64,000 nt of DNA from Acetobacteraceae bacterium (GCA_022842185.1 JALHQB010000018.1:1-64000), one strand, 5' to 3'; counted from the stretch's first letter, positions 53,024-62,932 are shown. Made by a program: numbers and translations. The notes: generated from the letters alone by a model not told the origin.

Positions 53024-54751
53024 TCAGTAGATGTCGGGTTCCGGCGTGGGCAGCGTGCCTTCCAGGAAGGTCATGTCGCAGCCTTCATCCGCCTGGGTGA
53101 CGTGATCCAGATACAGCGAGGTCCAGCCGCGCTGATATCGCCGCACAGGCGGCGTCCAGGCGGCGCGGCGGCGCGCCATCTCCGCATCATCCACCAACAG
53201 GTCCAGCCGGCGCCCGGCCACGTCCAGCCGGATCAGGTCTCCATCCTGCACGAAGGCCAGCGGCCCGCCGACATGGCTCTCCGGCGCCACATGCAGCACA
53301 CAAGTGCCATAGGACGTGCCGGACATGCGCGCATCCGAAAGCCGCACCATGTCGCGCACGCCCTGCTTCAGCAGTTTCTGCGGCAGCGGCAGCATGCCCC
53401 ATTCCGGCATGCCCGGCCCGCCCTGCGGCCCGGCCTGCTTCAGCACCAGCACGGAATCGGCGGTCACATCCAGGTCCGGATCATCCAGGCGCTTCTTGAG
53501 ATCGGCGTAGTTCTCGAACACCACCGCCGGGCCGGTGTGCTGCAACAGCCGCTGTTCGGCCGCGCTGGTCTTGATGACGGCGCCATTGGGCGCGAGCGAT
53601 CCCTTCAACACCGCCAGCCCGCCTTCCGCCTGCAACGGCTTGTCGATCGGCAGGATGATCTTGTCGTCGAACACCTCGGCATCGGCGATGTTCTCGCCCA
53701 TCGTCTTGCCCGTCACAGTGCGGGCGGACAGGTCGAGGAAGTCGCGGATGCGGTGGAGCAAGGCGCGCGCGCCGCCGGCGTAGAAGAAATCCTCCATCAG
53801 GTATTCGCCCGCATTGGGGCGGAGATTCGCCACCAGCGGCACGCGCCGCGACAGCGCATCGAAGCGTTCCAGGTCCAGCATCACGCCAGCGCGCCGCGCC
53901 ATGGCGATCAGATGCGGGATGGCATTGGTCGAACCGCCAAACGCCATCGCGGCGGTCACGGCATTGTCCACGCTGCCTTCGGTGATCAGCGATTGCGGCG
54001 TCGCATCCTCCCACACCATCTCGACGATGCGGCGCCCAGTCTCGGTCGCCATGCGCGGATGCGCGGAATCGGCCGCCGGGATGGAGGAAGCCCCGGGCAG
54101 CGTGAAGCCGAGTGCTTCCACCGCCAGCATCATCGTCGCCGCCGTGCCCGCAGTCATGCAGGTGCCGAAGGACCGGGCGATACCGCCTTCCATGTCCTTC
54201 CACTGGGCTTCGGTGATGTTCCCCGCGCGCAGTTCGGCGTGGTATTTCCACACATCGGAGCCCGAACCGAGCGCCTTGCCGCGCCAGTTCCCGCGCAGCA
54301 TCGGCCCGGCTGGCACCATGATCGATGGCAGGCCGGAACTGATCGCCCCCATCATCAGCCCCGGCGGCGTCTTGTCGCAGCCGCCCAGCAGCACCAGCCC
54401 GTCGCAAGGATGGGAACGGGCGAGTTCCTCGGTCTCCATTGCCAGCATGTTGCGATACAGCATGGAAGTCGGCTTCTGGTATTGCTCGGTGACCGGATGC
54501 GCGGGCAGTTCCACGGGGAATCCGCCGGCCTGCCAGACGCCGCGCTTCACTTCCTCCGCCCGCGTGCGGAAGTGGAAATGGCAGGGGCTGAGTTCCGACC
54601 AGGTGTTGATGATGCCGATCACCGGCTTGCCGCGGAAATCGCCCTCGGAAAATCCTGCCTGCAACATGCGCGACCGATGGCCGAAGGCGCGCAGATCCTC
54701 GACGCCGAACCAGCGGTGGCTGCGCAGATCCTCGGGGCGTTTGCGGGTCAT
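53024..54751 (-). CDS. IlvD/Edd-family sugar-acid dehydratase (L-arabinonate dehydratase-like)
   Basis: 575 residues from ATG 54751, with AGGAGGAG as ribosome site. An Fe-S dehydratase with cluster cysteines in [25 protein letters not shown] and [34 protein letters not shown] and [20 protein letters not shown] fit the sugar-acid branch rather than dihydroxyacid dehydratase. It likely converts an aldonate to a 2-keto-3-deoxy acid. It is divergent from the gntR gene, with the operator palindrome 44 bases upstream of its start. Together with the TRAP and uronate-dehydrogenase-like genes this indicates sugar-acid catabolism. Confidence 0.9.
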   Translation of the reverse strand: MTRKRPEDLRSHRWFGVEDLRAFGHRSRMLQAGFSEGDFRGKPVIGIINTWSELSPCHFHFRTRAEEVKRGVWQAGGFPVELPAHPVTEQYQKPTSMLYRNMLAMETEELARSHPCDGLVLLGGCDKTPPGLMMGAISSGLPSIMVPAGPMLRGNWRGKALGSGSDVWKYHAELRAGNITEAQWKDMEGGIARSFGTCMTAGTAATMMLAVEALGFTLPGASSIPAADSAHPRMATETGRRIVEMVWEDATPQSLITEGSVDNAVTAAMAFGGSTNAIPHLIAMARRAGVMLDLERFDALSRRVPLVANLRPNAGEYLMEDFFYAGGARALLHRIRDFLDLSARTVTGKTMGENIADAEVFDDKIILPIDKPLQAEGGLAVLKGSLAPNGAVIKTSAAEQRLLQHTGPAVVFENYADLKKRLDDPDLDVTADSVLVLKQAGPQGGPGMPEWGMLPLPQKLLKQGVRDMVRLSDARMSGTSYGTCVLHVAPESHVGGPLAFVQDGDLIRLDVAGRRLDLLVDDAEMARRRAAWTPPVRRYQRGWTSLYLDHVTQADEGCDMTFLEGTLPTPEPDIY

Positions 54752-54795
54752 TGGGCTCTCCTCCTGGCGACAGCTCGGCTTCCGCCCAAGGCTGC

Positions 54796-54813
54796 CAACT
54801 GCTATGGCAGTTG
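54796..54813. promoter_or_regulatory. GntR operator palindrome, copy 1
   Basis: CAACTGC-TATG-GCAGTTG, preceded by CTGC. It lies between the divergent dehydratase and gntR genes, ending three bases before the gntR ATG. An almost identical site lies before the TRAP receptor gene (55565-55582). Repression of both genes by GntR is inferred. Confidence 0.7.
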
Positions 54814-54816
54814 TCC

Positions 54817-55524
54817 ATGGCCGCTGCGAAGACAGCCCAAGGGAGGCTCGCACCAATCGCCGAGGAGGACACGCTCTCCCTCGGGGAACGTGCCTATCGG
54901 CGCCTGCGGGATTCCATCGTGCAAGGGATGCTGCCGGCGGGGCGGAAAATCTCCGAACGCAGCCTGGCCGTCGAACTCGGCATATCGGCGCAGCCGGTGC
55001 GGGAGGCGCTGCGGCGCCTGGAACAGGATGGCATGGTCGTCACCCTGCCGCGCCGCGGCACGGTGGTGGCGGAGGTCGGCCCCGCGCAGCTCGGTGAATT
55101 GGGACGCATCCGCGCCGCATTGGAAGGCGTGGCGACTGCACTCGCCGCCGAACGGATGGATGCCGCGTCATTGGCCGATATCGCCGCGATCCTGCGCCGG
55201 ATGCAGACCGGCACCGCCGCGCGCGACACCGATGCGCTGGACGAAGCCAATGAGGCCTTCCACGCGCTGATCCATCACGCCACGGGCAATCTTTTCCTGA
55301 TCCGGTCCCTGGCATCGCTGCGCGCCTATGACAGCCTCGGCCGCCATCGCGCCGTGGGCAGCACGCCGCGCGACTTGCCCAAGGCGCTGGCCGAACATAA
55401 GCGCATCGTCACGGCGTTGAAGAAGCGCGACCCGGCGCTGGCCGAGGCGCGGATGCGCCATCACATCCTGCGGTCGCTCGTCACCAATGGCGTGCTGCCG
55501 CCACCGCCGCGAAAGGGGCGCTGA
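54817..55524 (+). CDS. GntR-family (FadR-type) transcriptional regulator
   Basis: 235 residues from ATG 54817. Winged helix-turn-helix (about 25-85; GRKISERSLAVELGISAQPV, then REALRRLEQDGMVVTLPRRG) and a C-terminal helical FCD ligand domain (EANEAFHALIHHATGNLFLI, EHKRIVTALKKRDPALAEAR, RMRHH metal/ligand His). Such regulators respond to sugar acids or keto acids. The start overlaps the end of operator copy 1, leaving no room for a ribosome site, so a leaderless or poorly translated message is possible. It probably controls the dehydratase, the TRAP operon and itself. Confidence 0.9.
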   Translation: MAAAKTAQGRLAPIAEEDTLSLGERAYRRLRDSIVQGMLPAGRKISERSLAVELGISAQPVREALRRLEQDGMVVTLPRRGTVVAEVGPAQLGELGRIRAALEGVATALAAERMDAASLADIAAILRRMQTGTAARDTDALDEANEAFHALIHHATGNLFLIRSLASLRAYDSLGRHRAVGSTPRDLPKALAEHKRIVTALKKRDPALAEARMRHHILRSLVTNGVLPPPPRKGR

Positions 55525-55564
55525 AGCAGCCGTTGACGGCCGGGTGCCACGCGCCCCAGACTGC

Positions 55565-55582
55565 CAACTGCTATTGCAGTTG
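55565..55582. promoter_or_regulatory. GntR operator palindrome, copy 2
   Basis: CAACTGC-TATT-GCAGTTG, preceded by CTGC exactly as in copy 1. It ends 45 bases before the TRAP receptor ATG, the same distance as copy 1 lies from the dehydratase start. Confidence 0.7.
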
Positions 55583-55627
55583 ACCAAGCAGAGGGGCGGC
55601 CCACCGCCCCCGTTCGAGGAGACCTTC

Positions 55628-56629
55628 ATGACCCCCGTACCCTCGCGGCCCCGCCGCGCCTTGTTCGCTGCCGTGGCGGCCGCCGCCCTCGGCTTCATCG
55701 GCCTGGCGCCGGCGCCAGCGGCCGCGCAGGAATGGCGCGGCTGGAACATCCATGCGGCCGATTATCCGAACGGGATCGGCATGGATGCCTTCGCCCGGAT
55801 GGTGGGGGAACGCACCAACAACCGTATTCGCATGCGGACTTTCCATTCCGCGCAGCTCGGCCAGCAGGATGAAGCGATCCAGCAGATGCGGCTGGGCACC
55901 ATCGACTTCGCGAATTTCAATCTCTCGCCATTCAACAACCTGGCGCCATCGACCAATGTCGTGACGCTGCCCTTCCTGTTCCGCAATGTCGCGCATATGC
56001 AGGCGGCCATCGATGGCCCGACCGGGGAAGCGATCGCGCAGGATCTGGAGCGGATCGGCATCATCTCCCTGGCCTGGTACGATGCGGGGGCGCGCAGCAT
56101 CTACACCACGCGCGCGGTGCGCACGCCAGCCGATCTGCGCGGCATGAAGATCCGTGTGCAGACCTCCGACCTTTGGATCGACCTGATGCGCGCGCTGGGG
56201 GCCAACCCGACGCCGCTGCCCTTCGGAGAGGTCTTCACTTCCCTGCAATCGGGCGTGATCGACGGGGCCGAGAACAACTGGCCGTCCTATGAATCGACCC
56301 GGCACTTCGAGGTGGCGCGGTTCTATTCCACCACCGAGCATTCCAACGTGCCGGAAGTCCTCGCCGTCTCCGCGCAGCGGTGGAACCGGCTGAATGCGGC
56401 GGATCGCGCCATCCTGCGCGACGCCGCGCGTGAATCGGCCGCCATACAGCGCCGCTCCTGGGCGGAACGCGAGACGGTCAGCCGCCAGCGCGTGGTCGCC
56501 GCCGGCGTGACGGTGGTCGAGATCACCGATCGCGCGCCTTGGGCCGCGCTGATGGAACCGGTCTATGCGAAATATGCGTCGGATGCGCGGCTGGCCGAAA
56601 TGGTCCGCCAGATCCGGGCGATGCCGTGA
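55628..56629 (+). CDS. TRAP transporter periplasmic receptor (DctP/TAXI-like DctP family)
   Basis: 333 residues from ATG 55628: signal peptide (ALFAAVAAAALGFIGLAPAP, cleavage near AAAQ) and the DctP fold. It contains FHSAQLGQQDEAIQQMRLGT, YTTRAVRTPADLRGMKIRVQ (the Arg that binds the ligand carboxylate) and GVIDGAENNWPSYESTRHFE. It captures a carboxylate, probably a sugar acid given the neighbours, for the DctQM membrane complex encoded next. The TGA overlaps the GTG of the small permease subunit. Preceded by GntR operator copy 2. Confidence 0.93.
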   Translation: MTPVPSRPRRALFAAVAAAALGFIGLAPAPAAAQEWRGWNIHAADYPNGIGMDAFARMVGERTNNRIRMRTFHSAQLGQQDEAIQQMRLGTIDFANFNLSPFNNLAPSTNVVTLPFLFRNVAHMQAAIDGPTGEAIAQDLERIGIISLAWYDAGARSIYTTRAVRTPADLRGMKIRVQTSDLWIDLMRALGANPTPLPFGEVFTSLQSGVIDGAENNWPSYESTRHFEVARFYSTTEHSNVPEVLAVSAQRWNRLNAADRAILRDAARESAAIQRRSWAERETVSRQRVVAAGVTVVEITDRAPWAALMEPVYAKYASDARLAEMVRQIRAMP

Positions 56630-57141
56630 AGGCATTCTCCCGCACGCTGGACGTTCTGGCGGCGTTGACGGTGGGGTTGGCGAGCGTGGCGCTTGTCGGC
56701 CTCATCGCCATGATGGGGTGGCTGGTCTTCGGCCGATATGTGCTGAACGACACGCCGACCTGGATCGAGCGGGCGGCGACGTTGGCGATCCTCGCCATTG
56801 CCATGCCGGTGGCGGCGGTCGGCGTGCGGGAACGCTTCCACCTGTCGGTGCTTGGCATCCGCGAAACGCTGCCGTTGGGGATGCAGCGCTGGATCGCGGT
56901 CGGCTGCGATATCGTGATGGGGTTGTTCGGCCTCGCCATGGCGGTGTGGTCCTGGGAACTCGTCGGCATGGTCGGCGCCTTTAAGATCCCGCTGCTGGGG
57001 ATCAGCCAGGGCTGGACCTATGTGCCGATGTCGCTGGGTGGCGCGCTGATGGTGCTGTTCGCGATCGAGCAGGTGCTCAAGGATTTCCTCGCCAAGGACG
57101 GTCCCGAACAGCGCGGCGTGACCGCCGCCTTCCTGGAGTAG
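56626..57141 (+). CDS. TRAP transporter small permease subunit (DctQ)
   Basis: 171 residues from GTG 56626 (GTGA overlap with the receptor stop). Four membrane helices with the DctQ family signature VFGRYVLNDTPTWIERAATL in the second helix and FKIPLLGISQGWTYVPMSLG near the fourth. The subunit stabilises the large channel subunit and docks the receptor. The ORF open upstream to 56539 belongs to another frame of dctP. Seven bases separate it from the large subunit gene. Confidence 0.92.
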   Translation: MKAFSRTLDVLAALTVGLASVALVGLIAMMGWLVFGRYVLNDTPTWIERAATLAILAIAMPVAAVGVRERFHLSVLGIRETLPLGMQRWIAVGCDIVMGLFGLAMAVWSWELVGMVGAFKIPLLGISQGWTYVPMSLGGALMVLFAIEQVLKDFLAKDGPEQRGVTAAFLE

Positions 57142-57148
57142 CCCACGC

Positions 57149-58447
57149 GTGGAACCCGGCCTGATCCTGATTTTCGCGGTGTTTGGCCTGGGCGTGATCG
57201 CCGGCGTGCCGGTGGCCTTCTGCCTGGGCATTGCCGCCGTCGCCGGCTTCATCTTCGAAGGGTTGAACCCCGCCGTCGTCTTCCAGCAGATGGCATCCGG
57301 GATGAGCATCTTCGCGCTGCTCGCCATCCCATTCTTCATCTTCGCCGGGGAGATCATGCTCCATGGCGGCATCGCGCGACGGCTGGTGGCGCTGGCATCT
57401 GCCGCTGTCGGCTGGATGCGCGGCGGGTTGGGGATGGTGGATGTGTCCACTTCCATGCTGTTCGGCGGCATCTCGGGTTCGGCGGTGGCCGATACCTCCG
57501 CCACCGGCGTCATCCTGATCCCGGCGATGAAGGCCAAGGGGTATGGCGTGGATTATGCGGTGTCGCTGACGGTGACATCATCCATCGCCGGCATCCTGAT
57601 CCCGCCCAGTCACAACATGATCCTGTATTCGCTGGCGGCGGGCGGCGGCATCTCGGTCACCGCGCTGTTCATCGCGGGTATCGTGCCGGGCATCCTGATG
57701 TGCCTGCTGCTTGCCGCCGCGGCCTATGTCATGGCGGTGCGCCGAGGCTACCCCGCCGATGGCTGGCGCGGGTTCCGGCACCTCGCCTGGTCGTTCATCG
57801 ATGCGCTGCCCGGCCTGATGACGGCGGTGATCATCCTGGGCGGCGTGCTGTCGGGCATCTTCACCGTCACGGAATCGGCGGCGTTCGGCGCCATCTGGGC
57901 GCTGGCGGTGACACTGTTGGTCTATCGCGCGCTGTCCTGGGCGGATTTCGTCATCGCGGTGCGCGCTTCGGTGCGCACCACATCGGTCGTGTTCCTGCTG
58001 GTCGGCACCGCGACCGCCTTTGCCTGGCTGCTGGCGATGTATCGTCTGCCGGACATCCTGACCGAAGGGATGCTCGCCATCAGCAGCAACCCCATCGTCA
58101 TCCTGCTGATGATCAATGTCTGTCTGCTGCTGTTGGGCTGCGTGATGGACATGGCTGCGCTGATCCTGATCACCACGCCGATCTTCCTGCCGGTGGTCGT
58201 CGCGATCGGCATGGATCCGGTGCAGTTCGGCATGGTGATGATGATGAATCTCGGGCTGGGGCTGACCACGCCGCCCGTGGGTGCCGTGCTGTTCGTCGGC
58301 TGCGCGATCGGGCAGATCCGTATCGAGCATATCATCAAGACCATCATCCCCTTCTGGGGCGCAATCCTGGTGGCGCTGATGCTGACCACCTACTGGCCCG
58401 CCGTCTCCCTCACTTTGCCGCGCCTGCTGCTCGGCTACGGAAGCTGA
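57149..58447 (+). CDS. TRAP transporter large permease subunit (DctM)
   Basis: 432 residues from GTG 57149, with about twelve membrane helices. Family motifs: GLGVIAGVPVAFCLGIAAV, IPFFIFAGEIMLHGGIARRL, SSIAGILIPPSHNMILYSLA (the substrate- and sodium-site loop) and MNLGLGLTTPPVGAVLFVGC. DctM carries out sodium-coupled uptake of the compound delivered by the receptor. The three TRAP genes form one tightly packed operon with the epimerase genes downstream, under GntR operator copy 2. Confidence 0.94.
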   Translation: MEPGLILIFAVFGLGVIAGVPVAFCLGIAAVAGFIFEGLNPAVVFQQMASGMSIFALLAIPFFIFAGEIMLHGGIARRLVALASAAVGWMRGGLGMVDVSTSMLFGGISGSAVADTSATGVILIPAMKAKGYGVDYAVSLTVTSSIAGILIPPSHNMILYSLAAGGGISVTALFIAGIVPGILMCLLLAAAAYVMAVRRGYPADGWRGFRHLAWSFIDALPGLMTAVIILGGVLSGIFTVTESAAFGAIWALAVTLLVYRALSWADFVIAVRASVRTTSVVFLLVGTATAFAWLLAMYRLPDILTEGMLAISSNPIVILLMINVCLLLLGCVMDMAALILITTPIFLPVVVAIGMDPVQFGMVMMMNLGLGLTTPPVGAVLFVGCAIGQIRIEHIIKTIIPFWGAILVALMLTTYWPAVSLTLPRLLLGYGS

Positions 58448-58452
58448 CAACC

Positions 58453-59295
58453 ATGACCGCACCATCCAAGCCCGTGCTGTTGACGGGCGCCTCCGGCAAT
58501 CTCGGGCGACATCTGGCGCAGGCGCTGTCCGCGCAGGGCTGGACGCTGCGCCTGACGGACATCACGCCCTTTCCGGACCCGCTGCCGCCCGGCGCTTCCT
58601 TCGTGAAGGCCGACCTCAATGATGGCGTGGCGCTGCTGCGCCAGGCGGAGGGCTGCTGCGCCATTCTGCATTTTGGCGGCGTGTCGGTGGAAAAGCCGTT
58701 CGAGGAGGTGTTCGGGCCCAATCTGCGCGGCCCGTATCATGTGTATGAGGCGGCGCGGCGCGAAGGCGCGCGCGTCATCTTCGCCAGTTCCAACCATTCC
58801 ATCGGCTTCCATGAACGCCCGGCCGGCAATGGCGAATTGCTGGACTATGACTGCGCCTTCCGCCCCGATGGCTATTACGGCCTGTCGAAGGCGTATTGCG
58901 AGTTGATGGGCCGCATGTACTGGGACAAGCACGGCGTCGAGAACGTCAATCTCCGCATCGGGTCCTGCTTCCCCAAGCCGATCGACCGGCGGATGCTGTC
59001 CACCTGGCTGTCCTTCGATGACCTCACGCGGCTGGTGGAACGCTGCGTGCTGGCCGAACGCAGCGGCCATGCGGTGATCTGGGCCTGTTCCAACAACCCC
59101 GCATCCTATTGGGGCAAGGACCACCGGGACCGCATCGGCTGGGCACCACAGGATTCCGCCGAACCGCACCGTGCCGAAGTGGAGCACATCACCGCCGACC
59201 CCGTGACCGAGCGCTACCAAGGCGGCGGCTATACCGCGATCGAGTATTCGCGCGGCGCACCTTCCCCGCGCGACGCGTTCAGCCTGGGCGAGTGA
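58453..59295 (+). CDS. NAD-dependent uronate dehydrogenase-like epimerase
   Basis: 280 residues from ATG 58453. Extended SDR fold: TGASGNLGRHLAQALSAQG at the NAD site, HFGGVSVEKPFEEV, the Ser in FASSNHSIGFH and the Tyr-x-x-x-Lys pair in YGLSKAYCEL. Uronate dehydrogenases oxidise D-glucuronate or D-galacturonate to the aldarolactone; this chain has their size and the ASSNH motif. It follows the TRAP genes by five bases and is followed by aldose epimerase, which would supply the right anomer. It feeds the IlvD/Edd dehydratase in a non-phosphorylative route; the exact sugar acid is inferred. Confidence 0.85.
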   Translation: MTAPSKPVLLTGASGNLGRHLAQALSAQGWTLRLTDITPFPDPLPPGASFVKADLNDGVALLRQAEGCCAILHFGGVSVEKPFEEVFGPNLRGPYHVYEAARREGARVIFASSNHSIGFHERPAGNGELLDYDCAFRPDGYYGLSKAYCELMGRMYWDKHGVENVNLRIGSCFPKPIDRRMLSTWLSFDDLTRLVERCVLAERSGHAVIWACSNNPASYWGKDHRDRIGWAPQDSAEPHRAEVEHITADPVTERYQGGGYTAIEYSRGAPSPRDAFSLGE

Positions 59296-59297
59296 CG

Positions 59298-60137
59298 ATG
59301 CTGCGGCTGCATGCGGGCGACTGGACCGCGGATCTCGCGCCCGAGGACGGGGCGGGCCTGACCGCGCTGCGCCTGGCAGGCCGCGACGTGTTGATGCCGG
59401 CGCCGCAGGGGCGGCGGCTTGGCGGCCCCTTCGGCGCCTTCTGGATGATCCCCTGGGCGAACCGGCTGGATGGCGGGCGGCTGGACGGCCACCACCTGCC
59501 GATCAACCGCGAACAGGAAGGCACCGCGATTCACGGCCTGTCGCGCGACCGCGGCTGGGATGTACAGACCGCAGCGCCGGATCGCGTTGTGCTGGTGCAA
59601 TCGGTCGATGCCGCGCCGTATCGCTATGACGCGCTTCTGGTGGTGGGGCTGTCGCCGGCGGGGTTGTTGCTCGACCTGACCATCACGAATGCCGGCGACG
59701 CGCCGATGTCGTTCGGCGCCGGCTGGCACCCCTGGTTTGTCCGGCCGGCCGGCACGCGGCTCGCATTCCGGGCGACGCATCGCTGCGTGCATGATCAGCG
59801 CTGCATGCCGGTCAGCGCGGAACCGTCCAGCGGGCTGGATGGCGGGGAGGAGGTGCTCCTCGGCCTCGACACGCATTTCCCCGGCTGGGATGGGGTGGCG
59901 CGGCTGGAATGGCCGGGGCTGGCGCTGCGCCTCGATGCCACCGGCGCGCTGGCGACGAACCTGCAGGTCTTCGCGCCGCGGGACCGGTCGGTGCTGTGCG
60001 TCGAACCGTCCTCCCATTTGCCGGATGTTGTGAACAGGCCGGCGATGGCGGGTTTCGGGCCGATGCGGATGCTCGACCCCGGCGCGGCGCTGGCCGGGAC
60101 CATCACCCTGGCCCTGGATGGTTCACACCGGGGCTGA
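59298..60137 (+). CDS. Aldose 1-epimerase-family protein
   Basis: 279 residues from ATG 59298 (a GTG six bases upstream is possible). The catalytic acid/base pattern is present: His in IHGLSRDRGWDV, a His in GAGWHPWFVRP and Glu in CVEPSSHLPDVVN. Mutarotases interconvert alpha and beta anomers; here probably of the uronic or aldose acid imported by TRAP. Two bases separate it from the uronate-dehydrogenase-like gene, so one transcript is nearly certain. Confidence 0.88.
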   Translation: MLRLHAGDWTADLAPEDGAGLTALRLAGRDVLMPAPQGRRLGGPFGAFWMIPWANRLDGGRLDGHHLPINREQEGTAIHGLSRDRGWDVQTAAPDRVVLVQSVDAAPYRYDALLVVGLSPAGLLLDLTITNAGDAPMSFGAGWHPWFVRPAGTRLAFRATHRCVHDQRCMPVSAEPSSGLDGGEEVLLGLDTHFPGWDGVARLEWPGLALRLDATGALATNLQVFAPRDRSVLCVEPSSHLPDVVNRPAMAGFGPMRMLDPGAALAGTITLALDGSHRG

Positions 60138-60158
60138 GGCGCGGCATAGGATGGGCGC

Positions 60159-61322
60159 ATGGCATCCGCACCCACCGCTCTGATCCTCGGCGCCGGCATC
60201 ATGGGGCTGTCGGCTGCCTGGGGCCTGGCGCGCCGGGGTTATGCCGTGCGTATCGTCGAGCAGGATGCGGTGCCCAACCCGCGCGGCGCTTCGGTCGATC
60301 ACCACCGGCTGATCCGCCACGCCTATGGCGCGCAGGCCGGCTATATGCGGATGGTCGATCCCGCCTATGCCGCCTGGGACATGCTGTGGCGCGACCTGGG
60401 GGAGGTGCTGCACATCCCAACCGGGGTGCTCGCCGTATCCGGCACCGCGCAGGGCTGGCTGGGCGACAGCCGCGCGACGCTCGCCGCCGACGGCCATGCC
60501 GTCACGGACCTGACGGCGCAGCAGGTGGCGTCCCGCTTCCCGATCTTCACCGAGGCCGGCATCGGCGCCGCCTTCCACATGGCAACCGGCGGCGTGCTGT
60601 TGGCCGAGCGCATCGTCGCCGGGCTGGCGCGGCTGCTGGCGGCGCATGGCGTGGTCATCGAACGCGCCCGCGCGGTGGATGTGGACCCCGCCCGTGCCAC
60701 GCTGCGCCTGGCGGATGGCGGCGAGCGCAGCGCCGACCTGCTGGTGGTCGGCGCCGGCCCCTGGGCACCGCGCCTGCTGCCCGCCGCGCTGGCGCCGCGT
60801 GTGGTCGCATCGCGGCAGGTGCTGGTGCTGCTGGAACCGCCGCCGCAGCATCGGGAGGCCTGGGCACGCGCACCGATGCTGCTCGACCTTGCGGAAGATG
60901 GCGGGTTCTACGCCGTGCCGCCGGTGGCCGGTACGCCGCTGAAGATCGGCGACCATCGGTTTTCGCGGACCGGCGATGCGGAGGCCGACAGCCGCGATGC
61001 GACGGCCGCCGAGGCCGAGGAAATCCTCGCCTTCGCCCGCCCGCGCCTGCGCGACATGGCGGGCTACCGCATCCTGGGCGCGCGCGCCTGCTACTATGAC
61101 GTCGAGGATGGCGAGCGCTTTGTCATCGAACCGCTGTCGCCGCGCTGCCTGGTGATGTCGGGCTTCACCGGCCACGGCTTCAAATTCGCGCCGGTCCTGG
61201 GGCTTGCCCTGGCGGCGGCGTCGTCCGATGCGGCGCTGCTGGGCGCCCTCACCCCTTGGGCGGCGGGGCAGGCCGCACCTGCCCCCGGCCTGCTTGCCGC
61301 CCTGGAAGGCATACCCGCATGA
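60159..61322 (+). CDS. FAD-dependent amine oxidase (sarcosine/N-methyl amino acid oxidase-like)
   Basis: 387 residues of the DAO family. The N-terminus ALILGAGIMGLSAAWGLARR is the FAD-binding Rossmann motif. The C-terminal ARACYYDVEDGERFVIEPL places a Cys where monomeric sarcosine oxidase binds flavin covalently, and MSGFTGHGFKFAPVLG is the typical end. It oxidises a secondary amine or N-methyl amino acid with release of hydrogen peroxide. The stop overlaps the next gene (ATGA). Separate from the sugar-acid genes by 21 bases but on the same strand. Confidence 0.88.
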   Translation: MASAPTALILGAGIMGLSAAWGLARRGYAVRIVEQDAVPNPRGASVDHHRLIRHAYGAQAGYMRMVDPAYAAWDMLWRDLGEVLHIPTGVLAVSGTAQGWLGDSRATLAADGHAVTDLTAQQVASRFPIFTEAGIGAAFHMATGGVLLAERIVAGLARLLAAHGVVIERARAVDVDPARATLRLADGGERSADLLVVGAGPWAPRLLPAALAPRVVASRQVLVLLEPPPQHREAWARAPMLLDLAEDGGFYAVPPVAGTPLKIGDHRFSRTGDAEADSRDATAAEAEEILAFARPRLRDMAGYRILGARACYYDVEDGERFVIEPLSPRCLVMSGFTGHGFKFAPVLGLALAAASSDAALLGALTPWAAGQAAPAPGLLAALEGIPA

Positions 61323-62932
61323 CCTCCACCGCCGCCACCGACCTGATCTTCGGCCTGACCCGCGTGGTTGGCCTGCCGGCGCTGACCGCCCGGGCCGGCG
61401 CGCCGCTGGCCGCCGAGGACATCGCCCAGATCGTCACCGAGGCCGACCGCTTCTGCACCGAGGTGCTGCTGCCAAACGCCGCCGCCGCCGACCGGCATGG
61501 GGCGGTCTATGCCAATGGCGTGGTCACCACGCCGCCCACCTATCCCGCATCCTATGCGCACTGGATCGAAGGCGGCTGGCAGTCCTTGTCGGCACCCGAA
61601 GCGCATGGCGGGCAGGGGCTGCCGGCGTCGCTGTGGATCGCCATGACGGAACTGGGCATGGCGGCGGATACGTCCTTCATGCTGGGACCGTTGCTGACGG
61701 CCGGTGCGATCGATTGCCTGGTGCATTACGCGACACCCGACCAGGCGGCGCGCTGGCTGCCTTCGATGGTGACTGGCGAATGGACCGGCGCGATGTGCCT
61801 GACCGAACCGGGTGCAGGCAGCGACCTGGGTGTGCTGAAGGCGCGCGCGGAACCGTTGGGCGATGGCAAATACGCGCTGCATGGCGAGAAGATCTTCATC
61901 ACCTGGGGCGAGCACGACTGCACCGACAACATCCTCTACCTGGTGCTCGCGCGTCTGCCGGATGCGCCGCCGGGGTCGCGCGGCATCAGCCTGTTCGCCG
62001 CGACGAAGCTGAAGGAGGACGGCACGCGCAATGCGCTGCGCTGCGGCGGCATCGAGCGCAAGATGGGCATCCACGGATCGCCGACCTGCGTGATGCTGTT
62101 CGAAGGCGCGGAAGCGGAGATGGTGGGCGAGCCGCATCGCGGCCTGATGGCGATGTTCGCCATGATGAACAATGCGCGCGTCGGCGTCGGCACGCAGGGT
62201 GTGGCGCATGGCGCCGCCGCGTTGCGCTTGGCGGAATCCTACGCCGAGATGCGCGTGCAGGGCGGGCGGCCCATCGCGCAGCACCCGGATGTGCAGCGCA
62301 TGCTGATGGAAATGCGCGCGATCACCCTGGCTGGCCGACTGCTGGCGCTGGAGACCGCGGTCTGCGTGGATCGACACGCCTATGGCGACGGTGCCGCGGA
62401 CAGGCGCCTGCAATTGCTCACGCCGATCCTGAAGGCCTGGTGCACGGATCGCGGGGTCGAGACCGCCTCCACCGGCATCCAGGTCCATGGCGGCATGGGT
62501 TTCGTCGAGGATACCGGGGCCGCGCAGATGCTGCGGGACGCCCGGATCGCGCCGATCTACGAAGGCACCAACGGCATCCAGGCGATCGACCTGCTGGTGC
62601 GCAAGCTCGCCAAGGATGGCGGCGCGGAGATGCGCGCCTTGCTCGATGAGGTGCGGCGCATCGACGACGCGCGCCTACGTGCCGCCGCCGACCGGCTGGG
62701 CGCCGCGACGGCCATGGTGCTGGACGCGCAGGGGCGCGACGCGGATGCCGCGCAATCGGTCGCCGTCGCTTATCTGGAGGCGGCGGGGTGGCTGCTGGGC
62801 GGATGGATGCTGGCGCGCGCGGCCGCCGAGGATGCCGAGGCCTATGGCGACCTGGCCGAATTCTACCTGCGCCGCCTGCTGCCGCGCGCGGCGGGGCGCG
62901 TCGCCGAGATCGAGGGTGCCCTGGCGGATTGA
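61319..62932 (+). CDS. Acyl-CoA dehydrogenase
   Basis: 537 residues from ATG 61319, larger than classic short-chain forms and matching the DmdC/AidB-type long family with a C-terminal extension. Motifs: MCLTEPGAGSDLGVLKARAE (flavin loop), ALHGEKIFITWGEHD and IAPIYEGTNGIQAIDLL with the catalytic Glu415. It abstracts the alpha proton of an acyl-CoA and passes electrons to ETF. Coupled to the flavin oxidase by an ATGA overlap. No ligase or ETF gene in the operon, so the substrate is open. Confidence 0.9.
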   Translation: MTSTAATDLIFGLTRVVGLPALTARAGAPLAAEDIAQIVTEADRFCTEVLLPNAAAADRHGAVYANGVVTTPPTYPASYAHWIEGGWQSLSAPEAHGGQGLPASLWIAMTELGMAADTSFMLGPLLTAGAIDCLVHYATPDQAARWLPSMVTGEWTGAMCLTEPGAGSDLGVLKARAEPLGDGKYALHGEKIFITWGEHDCTDNILYLVLARLPDAPPGSRGISLFAATKLKEDGTRNALRCGGIERKMGIHGSPTCVMLFEGAEAEMVGEPHRGLMAMFAMMNNARVGVGTQGVAHGAAALRLAESYAEMRVQGGRPIAQHPDVQRMLMEMRAITLAGRLLALETAVCVDRHAYGDGAADRRLQLLTPILKAWCTDRGVETASTGIQVHGGMGFVEDTGAAQMLRDARIAPIYEGTNGIQAIDLLVRKLAKDGGAEMRALLDEVRRIDDARLRAAADRLGAATAMVLDAQGRDADAAQSVAVAYLEAAGWLLGGWMLARAAAEDAEAYGDLAEFYLRRLLPRAAGRVAEIEGALAD

